Shown one piece after another: positions 1-7,212 of a stretch of 64,000 bases of DNA. The notes beneath the pieces are model-generated. The model saw only the letters and a program-made list of their open reading frames with translations, was not told where the DNA came from and did no database searches. The stretch covers positions 62,001-126,000 of the forward strand of contig NZ_QDDJ01000001.1 in the NCBI RefSeq assembly GCF_003121625.1, written 5' to 3'. This DNA is from Ornithinimicrobium cavernae. Lineage in GTDB: Bacteria; Actinomycetota; Actinomycetes; Actinomycetales; Dermatophilaceae. The stretch's first letter is position 1. The number at the start of each line of letters is the position of its first letter. Made by a program: the position numbers and the translations under genes.

Positions 1-620
1 TCGTTGCGCCCCGAGCCGGGGCCGCCTGGCGCCTCGGCCAGGTGGCGCCGGAGCGCGGTGCCCTTCGCAGCCCGCCCCCCGGCGAACAGTTCCTTGGTGG
101 CGATCGCAGCCAGCGCCGCCGGGAGCGGCGGCAGAGGCCCGTCCAGGGCGCCCCCCGCGAGCTCGTACCGGTCCCCGGTGTCCGGGTGTACCGACCCGGG
201 GAGAACGACGTAGCCCGTCGGCCCCGAGCAGGAGTCGAGGGGAAGCCACTCAGCCTCGAGGAGGACGCCGTCGCGGTCCGTCTTCGGCCTGCCTCCTGGC
301 CGGACCGTCCGGCCTACCGCCGGATCACCGGCGAAGTAGAAGTGGCCGCCCTTGCCCGTCCGGACGCGCGGCGCCTCCGGGAATGCGTCGGCCAGCGCGT
401 CCGCCAGCCACTGGGCGTCCGCGTCGATGACGGTGAAATTGTCTGTCACTAGGCCCCAGTTGGCCTCCGGGAACCCCCGACCCCAGACCTCCACCTGCTG
501 CGCATCGTTGCTGGCCCCGTGGAAACCGTTGCTCGTCGCGGGCGCTTTGCCCCGCAGCGGGAACACCCTGTGCCCGACCCTGGCCATCCGGACGGCCTGG
601 GCGTACGCGTCATTGCTCAT
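1..620 (-). CDS. Bifunctional primase/polymerase (prim-pol), N-terminal part, cut by window edge
   Basis: The reading frame opens at ATG 618-620 (MSNDAYAQAVRMARVGHRVF...) and runs off the left edge after about 206 residues. An AAGGAG ribosome site 8 bases upstream supports this start. Visible prim-pol signatures are FPLRGKAPAT near residue 20, the DxD-type metal motif VIDAD near residue 66, and GYVVLPGSVHPDTG near residue 150. Prim-pol proteins (PF09250 class) prime and extend DNA during replication of plasmids, phages and integrative elements; they are usually fused to or followed by a helicase, which would lie outside the window. The frame stays open upstream to about 837, but that stretch has no ribosome site and does not look conserved. 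Confidence 0.8.
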   Translation of the reverse strand, partial: MSNDAYAQAVRMARVGHRVFPLRGKAPATSNGFHGASNDAQQVEVWGRGFPEANWGLVTDNFTVIDADAQWLADALADAFPEAPRVRTGKGGHFYFAGDPAVGRTVRPGGRPKTDRDGVLLEAEWLPLDSCSGPTGYVVLPGSVHPDTGDRYELAGGALDGPLPPLPAALAAIATKELFAGGRAAKGTALRRHLAEAPGGPGSGRN

Positions 621-947
621 CTTGGTGGCTCCTTGTGCTCGTTGTGGTCGTGCCGCTGCCCCCGGGCCACGGGTTCCCTGAGGCGCACCATTGCGGGTTG
701 CGCTGCGCCCCAGGGGAACCCGATCGGCCACAACGGAGACTCTTGAATCGGACCAGCGCCAGTGGCCTCGTGACCAGCGATCACCGACGTGTGGTTCCAC
801 ACGCCGCGCAACGCTGGCCAGCCGCCCGGCGCGCATGGTCCGATTGATACGCGCCCTTCGCTCAGGCGCTACTAGCTGCCGGGGTCGTCCGGAAGACCGA
901 CCCCGGCGGCGTGCCCTCTTCTCGGGCCTCAGGGCAGGCGCCCGGCC
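621..947. other. Non-coding stretch in the element with a weak 64-codon candidate
   Basis: No convincing gene. A minus-strand frame at 617-811 (64 codons) ends in a TGA overlapping the prim-pol ATG as ATGA, which could mean translational coupling. Its composition (MRGVWNHTSVIAGHEATG...) matches no family I know, so it is not called as a gene. The rest shows no repeats or clear promoter. Confidence 0.4.
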
Positions 948-1547
948 TCAGCCCCGCCCGGAGCCCCCAGAGACCGCGGGAGGCCCCGCCGGGACCCGCC
1001 CGCGGTGCGCCACGGCGTGGTAGACACGGAGCAGCTCCCGATCGACCTCCGCACGAAGCGCAAGCAGATCCTCATGCGTCTGCCGCTGGAGCAGCTTCCT
1101 GACCTCGGGCTTGACCGGTCGCTGCTCGGCGGCGCGGGCCAGGAGGCGGGCCTCGTCCTCGTCAGCGAACTGCTCGGCGATCGCCTCGTCTACTCCATCG
1201 CTGCGCGTGAAATACGGGTCGTCGGCGACCACCCACTCCATGGCCGTGTCGATCGCGTCTTGCAGGTCTGGGTCGGGGTCACCGGGCCCCAGCACGCCGA
1301 GCACGGCGCTGCGTAGCCTTGTGGACGTCGGGAGCGCCCGCCCGTCGCCGCCGATGGGGACCTTCACCCCGTCCTCGGTTACCCAACCGGCCACGGGCGC
1401 CAGGCGCAGGCAACCTGACCAAGCCTTGTGGTCGGCGCGGTCAGGAAGTTGTTGCTCCCAGCCGCCGTAGTAGTTGCGCGGCGTGCTGGCCGTCGCAACG
1501 CGCCAGCCGGGCTCGGCGGGGCGGAAGGTGATGTCGATGGTGGTCAT
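948..1547 (-). CDS. Hypothetical protein of the integrated element
   Basis: The 199-residue protein starts MTTIDITFRPAEPGW. The start is chosen at ATG 1545-1547 because a GAGGAGGA ribosome site lies just upstream; the frame is open further upstream, but that extension lacks a ribosome site and is low complexity. The N-terminal half has a compact W/G-rich pattern (YYGGWEQQLPDRADHKAW, then APVAGWVTEDGVKVPIGGDG). The C-terminal half is charged and helical (EDEARLLARAAEQ, LLRVYHAV). I do not recognise a family. No signal peptide or membrane segment. It is transcribed toward the prim-pol gene. Confidence 0.6.
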   Translation of the reverse strand: MTTIDITFRPAEPGWRVATASTPRNYYGGWEQQLPDRADHKAWSGCLRLAPVAGWVTEDGVKVPIGGDGRALPTSTRLRSAVLGVLGPGDPDPDLQDAIDTAMEWVVADDPYFTRSDGVDEAIAEQFADEDEARLLARAAEQRPVKPEVRKLLQRQTHEDLLALRAEVDRELLRVYHAVAHRGRVPAGPPAVSGGSGRG

Positions 1548-2356
1548 GCGGTCCTCCTCGGTAGGAGGGACCCCCGCGGCGCCAGAGCCGGTTGCTCGAG
1601 CATCAGCACGGAGTATCCCGTGCCGCGTATTGCTCGCCCCGCGGTTGTCGGCAGCTGTAGCCGGACTGCGCCCCCCAGGAAATCCCGGTCCTCCGGGGTC
1701 AGGCTGAAGCGCGCAGGACAATTTTGTACACCATCCCCGCGCCCTGCGGACCGGATGTGACGAACGCCTGTGACGAAGGTCTCACTCGCGCCAGGGTTCC
1801 GGGCTGGCAGTCCGGCCACCGCCGCAGCCCCAAGGGCCGCTGACCTGCGCGAACGCGACCTACTGCAGGCCGCTCGGCCCGCGGGGCGGCCGGGCAGGGC
1901 TGCGCCGGATCGCCACCGCGCGGCGTGTTCTCCCACACCGCGCGGGCTCTAGCGATTACGGTCACCCTAATGCGACACGCGCGGCCGCGTGCGGAACTTC
2001 GAGGTTCCGCAGGCGATGCTCTCGCGCGACCCGCAGCTACGCATACCCGCAGGTCACAGACGCGCCCGCAGCCCCACGCCGTCGCCAGGTCGTGGTGCCG
2101 GAGTGACTGGTGGGGCCAAAGTTATCCACAGGCCACCCGAGCCGGGTCAGGACTGTCATGCAATCGGACTAGGCTGACTCATGTAGAAGCCCCCGGCGAC
2201 CGCCGGTTAAGGCGGACACCGAGGGCCGAGTGCCTTGGTAAGCAACTCGACTCTAGCCCTGCATGGCAGGGTTCGCCACATCCTGGCGCGGCCACGCCCT
2301 GGCTTTCTGCCGCCCGACGAGGTGCTCAGTCACGCTCCGGGAGCTGGAGAAGAGTA
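1548..2356. other. Long non-coding region of the element
   Basis: About 800 bases separate a minus-strand gene from the plus-strand YjzC-like gene. Short open frames here (for example a GTG frame at 1699-1965 on the minus strand) show no recognisable protein. It contains a perfect DnaA-type box at 2122-2130 and two small hairpins ahead of the next gene: CCGCC/GGCGG near 2199-2214 and CCCTGC/GCAGGG at 2257-2271. This is the most likely place in the visible part for a divergent promoter or a replication-control region. Confidence 0.4.
2122..2130 (+). promoter_or_regulatory. Perfect DnaA-box 9-mer
   Basis: TTATCCACA matches the DnaA box consensus exactly. It stands alone, with no second box or iteron visible nearby, so it could be chance. 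Its place in the element's long non-coding region, near a prim-pol gene, makes a replication role possible. Confidence 0.3.
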
Positions 2357-2539
2357 ATGGTCTACACGACCGCCGCACGCAAGCCGCTCGGGACCACCGC
2401 CAAGACGGGGCAGGACTGCCCTGAGTCCGGGCTTTGGCGCCCCGGCACCAACGGGACGACCGCCCCGATCGCTCGGGGCAACACCATACCGCCCTACGCC
2501 GGGCAGGCCGTGACCTGGACGCTGGTTCAGCATGGCTGA
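2357..2539 (+). CDS. YjzC-like small protein
   Basis: This 60-residue protein (MVYTTAARKPLGTTAKTGQD...) starts at ATG 2357 with GGAGAAGAG just upstream. The pattern G-x-CPESGLW, then TTAPIARGNTIPPYAG and a final WTL is like the small YjzC family, whose members have PI-x-G and PP-x-x-G motifs and unknown function. The frame is open to 1925, but the upstream part is low complexity without a ribosome site. The stop overlaps the next small gene by 8 bases, so the two are probably co-translated. Confidence 0.6.
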   Translation: MVYTTAARKPLGTTAKTGQDCPESGLWRPGTNGTTAPIARGNTIPPYAGQAVTWTLVQHG

Positions 2540-2660
2540 CCGTCGGGCGGGCAAGGTGCCCCACGTCCCGGAGGAGGGCGGCGGCAGCCAGCCGCGCTCT
2601 CGCAACAAGGACGGCAGCTGGAGGCGCACGCGCTCAGACGCGGGGAAGAAGCGTAAGTAG
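2532..2660 (+). CDS. Small basic protein, 42 residues
   Basis: ATG 2532 opens a 42-residue frame ending NKDGSWRRTRSDAGKKRK. It overlaps the YjzC-like gene by 8 bases. The protein is strongly basic and rich in Gly and Arg, with no membrane segment. Small K/R-rich proteins ending in SDAGK-type tails occur next to YjzC-like genes in bacterial and phage genomes, as far as I recall; the function is unknown. It may bind nucleic acid, an inference from charge only. An inverted repeat follows closely, consistent with the end of a two-gene transcript. Confidence 0.5.
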   Translation: MADRRAGKVPHVPEEGGGSQPRSRNKDGSWRRTRSDAGKKRK

Positions 2661-2677
2661 GGCTGCCCCGCCCCAAC

Positions 2678-2723
2678 CGGGCGGCGGGTCTCCTAGCCAT
2701 CGTGCTGGGGGACCCGCCGTTCG
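2678..2723. terminator. Hairpin between convergent genes
   Basis: CGGCGGGTC at 2682-2690 pairs with GACCCGCCG at 2711-2719, with weaker outer pairing. It lies between the plus-strand two-gene unit ending at 2660 and the minus-strand gene ending at 2738. No T-run is present, so a bidirectional terminator role is inferred from position. Confidence 0.45.
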
Positions 2724-2737
2724 GGCGTTCCGCGACA

Positions 2738-3451
2738 TCAGTTCTTCAGCGCGTCGGCTTCCACGCGCAGCTCGTGAAGACGCGCGTCGACCGGGGCCAG
2801 GCTCTCCAGAAGCTCCCTGCGCCGGGAGCGTACGTCGCTCAGGAAGGCGTAGTACCTCGCGTCCCCCTCTTCTGCCGCACCTTCCGGCGCTTCCACCTGC
2901 AGATCGAGGTACTGGCCCTTGAGGTGGCCGGGCGCGTTCAAGCGGATCCCGAGCGTCCCCCAGTACGCCTCGAAGGCGACCTTGGCCGAGGACATGGCCG
3001 CTCGTAGCTTCCGGTCGAAGATGGGCTCGGCCGCCTCCGCCCAGCGCTCCGCTACGCCGTCCATGTCGCGGGCGGCCTCGCTACTGAACTTCTTGTCGAC
3101 GGGCATGTCGCGCAGGAACCGACGCGCCCGGCCGTCCCTCCCCAGTACGCCTAGGACGGGCGGCTGCCTCCGGCCCGCTCCGGACTGCTGGTGGGCGACA
3201 TGGCCCACGTCGGCGCGCGCTACCCGGGCCCGCCGGAGGGCGGCCCCCTCCCCCACCTGGCCGTGCCTCCCCAGCGCCCAGGCCGCCGGGACGGCCACGA
3301 CGGCCACGGCCGCGATGGCCCAGCCCCCGGCCGGGTGCCGCTGCGCGAGCCGCGCAGCGATTCCCCAGGCGTCGGTAAAGGCCACGATGGCGGTCGCGGC
3401 GAGAAGCAAGGCGCCAAGCACCGCGGCTGCGATCGTCCATGCCTTCCTCAT
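2738..3451 (-). CDS. Hypothetical membrane protein, two N-terminal membrane segments
   Basis: A 237-residue protein starting MRKAWTIAAAVLGALLLAA. Two hydrophobic segments (residues about 5-27 and 43-61) would place the rest on one side of the membrane. After an Arg-rich linker the C-terminal half is predicted helical (PVDKKFSSEAARDMDGVAERW, DVRSRRRELLESLAPVDARLHEL), suggesting a coiled-coil. No enzymatic motif is visible and I do not recognise the family. It converges on the small basic protein gene and is divergent from the zinc-ribbon gene at 3495. Confidence 0.55.
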   Translation of the reverse strand: MRKAWTIAAAVLGALLLAATAIVAFTDAWGIAARLAQRHPAGGWAIAAVAVVAVPAAWALGRHGQVGEGAALRRARVARADVGHVAHQQSGAGRRQPPVLGVLGRDGRARRFLRDMPVDKKFSSEAARDMDGVAERWAEAAEPIFDRKLRAAMSSAKVAFEAYWGTLGIRLNAPGHLKGQYLDLQVEAPEGAAEEGDARYYAFLSDVRSRRRELLESLAPVDARLHELRVEADALKN

Positions 3452-3494
3452 GCGCAGACCCTACGACGCTGCCGGGGGTCGGTAGCCTGGCGCC

Positions 3495-3977
3495 GTGCCG
3501 GAGAACGCGAGGAAGCGCTGGAGCCGCCAGCCGATGCTGGCCGAGGCGCGGCCTGACATCGCAGCGGAATGGCACCCGGACAACGCACTGGCCCCCGAGA
3601 CGGTCAGGGCCGGGTCGGCCCGGCGCGTGCGCTGGCGGTGCTCGGTCTGCGCGACGGAGTGGGAGGCGATCGTCTCCAACCGCACGTACCTCGGGTCCGG
3701 CTGCCCGGTCTGCACCGCCCGCAAGCACGCTGAGGTCAAGCCTGGGTCCTCGCTGCTGGACAGGGCGCCCTGGGCCGCGACCGAGTTCGACATCGAGGCC
3801 AACGGCATGCACCCCGCCCAGGTCCGTGGGACCTCCACGATGCTCGCGTGGTGGGAGTGCTTCGACTGCGGCTACCGGTGGCAGGCGCAGGTGGCCAACC
3901 GCGTCAAGCGCCGCGGGATCTGCCCCAAGTGCGCGGCCCGAAGCCAGGTCGGCCGCCGCAAGAGGCCTCGGGGCTGA
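3495..3977 (+). CDS. Double zinc-ribbon (DUF4379-type treble-clef) protein
   Basis: A 160-residue protein read from GTG 3495. It has two tandem copies of the DUF4379 pattern: a PDIAAEW-type segment, a Val-Trp-x-Cys core (VRWRCSVCATEWEA) and a closing CPVC, then a second module (ATEFDIEANGMHP, WWECFDCGYRW, CPKC). Each copy supplies four cysteines for one zinc ion. Family members occur alone or beside nuclease domains and probably bind nucleic acid; here no nuclease domain is fused. The tail is basic (KRRG, GRRKRPRG). It is divergent from the membrane protein gene, with only 43 bases between the starts. Confidence 0.65.
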   Translation: MPENARKRWSRQPMLAEARPDIAAEWHPDNALAPETVRAGSARRVRWRCSVCATEWEAIVSNRTYLGSGCPVCTARKHAEVKPGSSLLDRAPWAATEFDIEANGMHPAQVRGTSTMLAWWECFDCGYRWQAQVANRVKRRGICPKCAARSQVGRRKRPRG

Positions 3978-5127
3978 GCGTCAGTCGGCCCAGCCGAAGT
4001 ACCGCGCCATGTCGCGGGCGGGCTGCGGCGGGTAGGACAGGTCGCCGTCGTCGTGGAGGGCAACCACGAGGACGCCTGCGGCGTCGGCCCGGGCCAGCTT
4101 CGCGGCCAGGGCCGCGTCGTGCCCGGGTAGGAACCGGCCGGGCGCCGGGAGGGCCGCCTCGCACCCGCACCAGCACAACCCGGTGCGCTGATCGAGCGCC
4201 GGGGACGCCGCCCGGGGCGTCCCCGGCGAGGCCCGGGCTGGAGTCCGCGGCCGGGTCGTAGCCCCGCATCACGCCACCACCAGCAGACGGGTCGTAGCAC
4301 CCTCGGGTGCGCGGCTCCTCCGCACCCCGGACCTCACCGATGACTAGGCGGTCGGGTCGCATCCGAAGGGACTGCCGGACCAGGGTGGTCAGGGTCACCT
4401 CGCCGCGGCCCTCGACGTTGGCGGCGCGGCCCTGCAGGCGCACGACGTGCGGGTGCCGGACCGCGAGCTCCCTGGTGTCCTCGACCAGCACGATCCGTTC
4501 GGCCGGATCCACCCCTTGGAGCATCGCCCCGAGCAGGGTGGTCTTGCCCGATCCGGTGCCACCCGTGATCACGAAAGACACCCGCTTACGCACGACCTCG
4601 CGCAGGATCTGCGCCACCTGACGGTTGAGCATCCCCCACTGCTCCAGCGTGGCAAGGTCGGGACTGGTGCTCCGTGGGATCCGGAGACTCAGGTGGGCCC
4701 CACCGGCCACCAGCGGCGGCAGGATGCCGTGCAGGCGGACACCCCCTGGGAGCAGCCCGTCCACCCAGGGACTGGCGTCATCGAGCCGTTGACCAGCGAG
4801 GGTGGCGAGGCGCACCGCGAGGCGTCGGACGGAGTCGGCCTCCGCGAACCTGATGGGCTCCTGGTGCAGACCGTCCCCCCGGTCGACCCACACGCCGTCG
4901 AGCCCGTTGACCAGGACGTCGGTGACTGTCGGGTCGGCCAGCAGCGGCTCGAGCGGACCCGCCCCCAGGACCTCGCTGCGCAGCTCCTGGCGCAACGACG
5001 CGACACCGGCGCTGCCCAGCCGCACCGCGTCACGGTCGGCGATCGCGTCGACCGCCTGCGCCGAGGATGCGCGACCTCGGCGGATCTGGTGCCACACCCG
5101 CTCATCGGTCGTGTCCTGATCGGTCAC
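3904..5127 (-). pseudogene. tadA: tadA/cpaF Tad-pilus ATPase, interrupted by the element
   Basis: GTG 5127 opens a type II/IV secretion ATPase. Visible are the N-terminal domain (DVLVNGLDGVWVDRG near residue 80), Walker A (ITGGTGSGKTTLLGAML near 175), a Walker-B-like region (RIVLVEDTRELA near 200) and RPDRLVIGEVRGAE near 265. In TadA/CpaF proteins this last motif is followed by an AMNTGHEG-type histidine segment and about 130 more residues. Here the match ends after residue 270 and the frame runs on into element sequence (EPRTRGCYDPSAGGG...), giving a 407-codon chimera. The powering ATPase of the Tad pilus is therefore broken. It lies 2 bases after ssd. tadB and tadC would lie beyond the element. 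Confidence 0.85.
3981..4178 (-). CDS. Small CxC protein at the element end (possible TTG start or truncated)
   Basis: A 65-codon frame reads (L)CWCGCEAALPAPGRF, then LPGHDAALAAKLARADA. The CxCG...F-x-PGHD pattern recurs in small actinobacterial and actinophage proteins, as far as I recall, so I think it is real. The only usable start is TTG 4176-4178, without a ribosome site, and an in-frame stop lies about 90 bases upstream. The N-terminus may therefore have been removed when the element end formed. It lies within the region that replaces the 3' part of tadA. Confidence 0.4.
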   Translation of the reverse strand: MCWCGCEAALPAPGRFLPGHDAALAAKLARADAAGVLVVALHDDGDLSYPPQPARDMARYFGWAD

Positions 5128-5129
5128 GG

Positions 5130-5870
5130 TCAGGCTGCCCTGAGCCCCGGGAGCAGGACACAGAGCACCTCGTCCGCAGCATCGGTCAGTGGACCTGACT
5201 CACTGGCGACGGCCCGGCCGCGCTCCAGGCACGAGCGCACCGTCCGGTCCTCTGCGAGGCGGGCGAGCACAGGGGCTCCGAGGGCGGAGGCGATGTCCTC
5301 CTCCGGCAACACGGACGGCCAGCGCAGCACCACGCCGGACAGCCCGTGCACCGCCCTGGACACGGTCGCGGCAGCCCCCAGGCCGACCACGGAGGCCTCG
5401 ACGAGCAGCACCACCTCGTCACACATCGCCCACCACTGCTGGTGCCCGAGGACGGGTGCCGCCGGTCGCGGCAGGTCCACCACCGTGAGCTCCACGGCTG
5501 CGCGCACTGCTGTCAGCACCGGCCTGGGGCCGGGAGGATCACCCTCGGGGGGCTGCACTCCCCAGGACACACAGCGCAACCCCTCGTCGGTGGCCGGCAA
5601 CTCGCCGACCAGGCGGTGGGGATCCACGTCGCCACGGATCCCCTGCAGATCGGTCCACCGCAGGCCCGGCTCCGCGTCCAGTCCGGCCAGCACGTCCAGG
5701 CCACCGCCCCACGGGTGCGCGTCCACCAGGACGACGTCCCGCCTCGCGGCCGACGCGCGAACCGCGCAGGCCGTGGCCAGGGTGCTGGCACCTACGCCGC
5801 CGGAGGCGCCCAGCACGCCGAGGACGACGCCTCCACCGGCTGGCCGATCCGCTTGGTTCGTCGCTGTCAT
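5130..5870 (-). CDS. ssd: Septum-site-determining protein Ssd / CpaE-TadZ-like ATPase
   Basis: A 246-residue MinD/ParA-superfamily protein, start chosen at ATG 5868-5870 (MTATNQADRPAGG). A deviant P-loop (GVLGASGGVGASTLA) lies near residue 20 and VVLVDAHPWGGGLDVLAG near residue 50. In CpaE/TadZ proteins this domain localises the Tad machinery at the pole; in actinobacteria the family is named Ssd after a mycobacterial division regulator. It is directly followed by tadA, as usual. A 6C RNA is encoded upstream on the same strand, which matches the Mycobacterium arrangement. Since tadA is broken, any role left may be non-pilus. Confidence 0.8.
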   Translation of the reverse strand: MTATNQADRPAGGGVVLGVLGASGGVGASTLATACAVRASAARRDVVLVDAHPWGGGLDVLAGLDAEPGLRWTDLQGIRGDVDPHRLVGELPATDEGLRCVSWGVQPPEGDPPGPRPVLTAVRAAVELTVVDLPRPAAPVLGHQQWWAMCDEVVLLVEASVVGLGAAATVSRAVHGLSGVVLRWPSVLPEEDIASALGAPVLARLAEDRTVRSCLERGRAVASESGPLTDAADEVLCVLLPGLRAA

Positions 5871-6369
5871 GGGACCAGCGTGCAACCGGCGGTGGGACCT
5901 CCGACGCGGTGAAGTCGTGGCTGTGGATAGCGCAGAGCTTCGACCCATCCTGTGGGCAGACGGCACTGTCCAGTGGCAAGAGCGCTGCTCCACAGTTCAT
6001 CTGCCGCACAACCATCGTCTGATCGACTCGGTAGGCGTCACCTGTGTGGCCTGGCAGCCCTTGACTGTCACCGCGACGGAATCGAAACCACCCACCACGA
6101 CGGCGCCCTTGCCGACCATCATCCGGGGGCATTGGATGTGTCCTCCCCCTCCGCCGAATGTCGGACGTACTCCTTTGGAGTCCGATGTCGTCTTGGAGCC
6201 GCCAAGCGTTCTTCGAGCCGGCTATTTCACGCTCTGAGAACGATGCGCGGCTCCAAGACGACATGTACCCCGCCGACACGGTCGTATCCGACTCTGCCGC
6301 GATCGGTGAGGCACGGTGTGCGGGCACAGCCATCATGCCGGTGAGACACCTCGCGAACGCGAGTTGAGG
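5871..6369. other. Non-coding region upstream of ssd
   Basis: About 500 bases with no convincing gene and visibly lower GC than the flanks. It holds the 18-bp inverted repeat and a small palindrome CTCC-TTT-GGAG at 6170-6180 just before it. The ssd promoter probably lies near 5890-5940. Confidence 0.45.
6185..6264. repeat. Perfect 18-bp inverted repeat with 44-bp spacer
   Basis: ATGTCGTCTTGGAGCCGC at 6185-6202 is the exact reverse complement of 6247-6264. Inside the spacer CGTTCT (6207-6212) and AGAACG (6237-6242) also pair, so the block can form a long stem. It has no T-run on either strand. It could be a remnant of a small transposable element, a regulatory palindrome or a structured RNA. 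Confidence 0.75.
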
Positions 6370-6978
6370 TCACATACGCGCGAGGCGGTACCACCGCGGC
6401 CTGATGCTGCGCATCAGTGGGGGGAGCTTTGCCTGGTAGGGCGTTTCGTCAACGATCCTCCACCGGGGAAACGCCGCCGCAACATCTTCTCGCCTCGCAC
6501 CCGGCGGAAGGGGCCCCCGGCGTGCCCGCGACCACACGAGCAGCACGATCTGGGCATCGTGGCCCGCGACAGCGTCGACCTCTCGACCAACTGCTGCCCG
6601 CTGCACGTCGCTGAGATGGTTGAAGCACTCGACATCGAGGATGAGGCGATACCCCGTGCCGACGTCAGCGTCGCGCAGTGCGGTCACGCTCCCCTGGACG
6701 AAACGGACCGCGACACCCCACTCCTCGGCCCGGCGCTGAGCGTCCTGCACGGCCCTGGGGACGACGTCGATGCCTGTGACGTCCCAACCACGTGCGGCCA
6801 GTTCTCGCGACCACCTCCCCCTGCCGCACCCGAGGTCAAGTGCAGCACCAAGAGGCCGTTCCACACTCTGCTCGACCCGATCCATGAGCGTCCTCAGCTC
6901 AGGTGCCACACGTTCGGCATCCGCTTCCCAGGGAGTGAGTCCCACCGCGTACAAAAGACGGTACAAGCGGCCCATCAA
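6370..6978 (-). CDS. Class I SAM-dependent methyltransferase
   Basis: A 202-residue protein. Motif I is ALDLGCGRGRWSRELA near residue 46, followed by the acidic VTGIDVVPRAV end of strand 2 and GYRLILDVECFNHLSDVQRAAV as motif IV region. Such small methyltransferases act on diverse substrates, and nothing here fixes the target. The start is ATG 6976-6978 or the adjacent ATG 3 bases later. It lies between the 6C RNA gene and ssd on the same strand, where actinobacteria often have a HAD hydrolase instead. Confidence 0.7.
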   Translation of the reverse strand: MMGRLYRLLYAVGLTPWEADAERVAPELRTLMDRVEQSVERPLGAALDLGCGRGRWSRELAARGWDVTGIDVVPRAVQDAQRRAEEWGVAVRFVQGSVTALRDADVGTGYRLILDVECFNHLSDVQRAAVGREVDAVAGHDAQIVLLVWSRARRGPLPPGARREDVAAAFPRWRIVDETPYQAKLPPLMRSIRPRWYRLARM

Positions 6979-7104
6979 GCCTCCCTGGCTCCGCGCACCT
7001 CATCAACGGGTCGCACCTGCCCACTGTTGACCCATGACCTGGAGACGTCAAGGCCCGCAGCTACTGCCAGGTGAAAGGGCCCCAGGTGTCCGGGCGAGCA
7101 CCTG

Positions 7105-7212
7105 ACCCGGGAAAGGGGACGGCCCCCGCGGGGGGAGCGGGGGCCGTCGACGTTGTAGGTCAGGGGGGGATGACCCACAACGCCCGCGCTCAACCCTTGC
7201 GGGGAGCGCTGT
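7105..7212 (-). ncRNA. 6C RNA
   Basis: On the minus strand two stem-loops follow each other, each with a C-run in its loop. Stem I pairs CGTTGTGGGTCA (7182-7171) with TGACCTACAACG (7162-7151) around UCCCCCCC. Stem II pairs ACGGCCCCCGC (7147-7137 complement) with GCGGGGGCCGT around UCCCCCC. This is the defining architecture of the actinobacterial 6C RNA (RF01066; B11 in mycobacteria), which is also encoded near ssd in Mycobacterium. A candidate promoter has -35 TTGCTC at 7249-7244 and -10 CATACT at 7225-7220, spacing 18. Ends are approximate. Confidence 0.85.

Larger units (their letters stand above)
1..4317. mobile_element. End of an integrated element (ICE or prophage-like) inserted in tadA
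   Basis: The right boundary is placed where tadA stops matching its family, just after the codons for GEVRGAE at about 4318. To the left lie a prim-pol replication gene, unknown proteins, very small overlapping genes and a double zinc-ribbon protein, content typical of actinobacterial integrative elements and phages. No integrase, excisionase or second attachment site lies in the window; the left end is outside. Insertion into the coding sequence of a conserved gene rather than a tRNA would suit a serine integrase, but this is inference. The exact core cannot be fixed from one end. Confidence 0.75.

Noticed and set aside
617-811. 64-codon minus-strand frame upstream of prim-pol
   Set aside because: The ATGA overlap is suggestive, but the protein looks like random translation and has no ribosome site.
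1699-1965. GTG-started 88-codon minus-strand frame
   Set aside because: No ribosome site, and no recognisable protein pattern.
5922-5930. Second DnaA-like 9-mer (8 of 9)
   Set aside because: Single mismatch copy in the ssd upstream region, expected by chance; not linked to the element.
4447-6237. 596-codon plus-strand frame
   Set aside because: Antisense to tadA and ssd; a by-product of high third-position GC.
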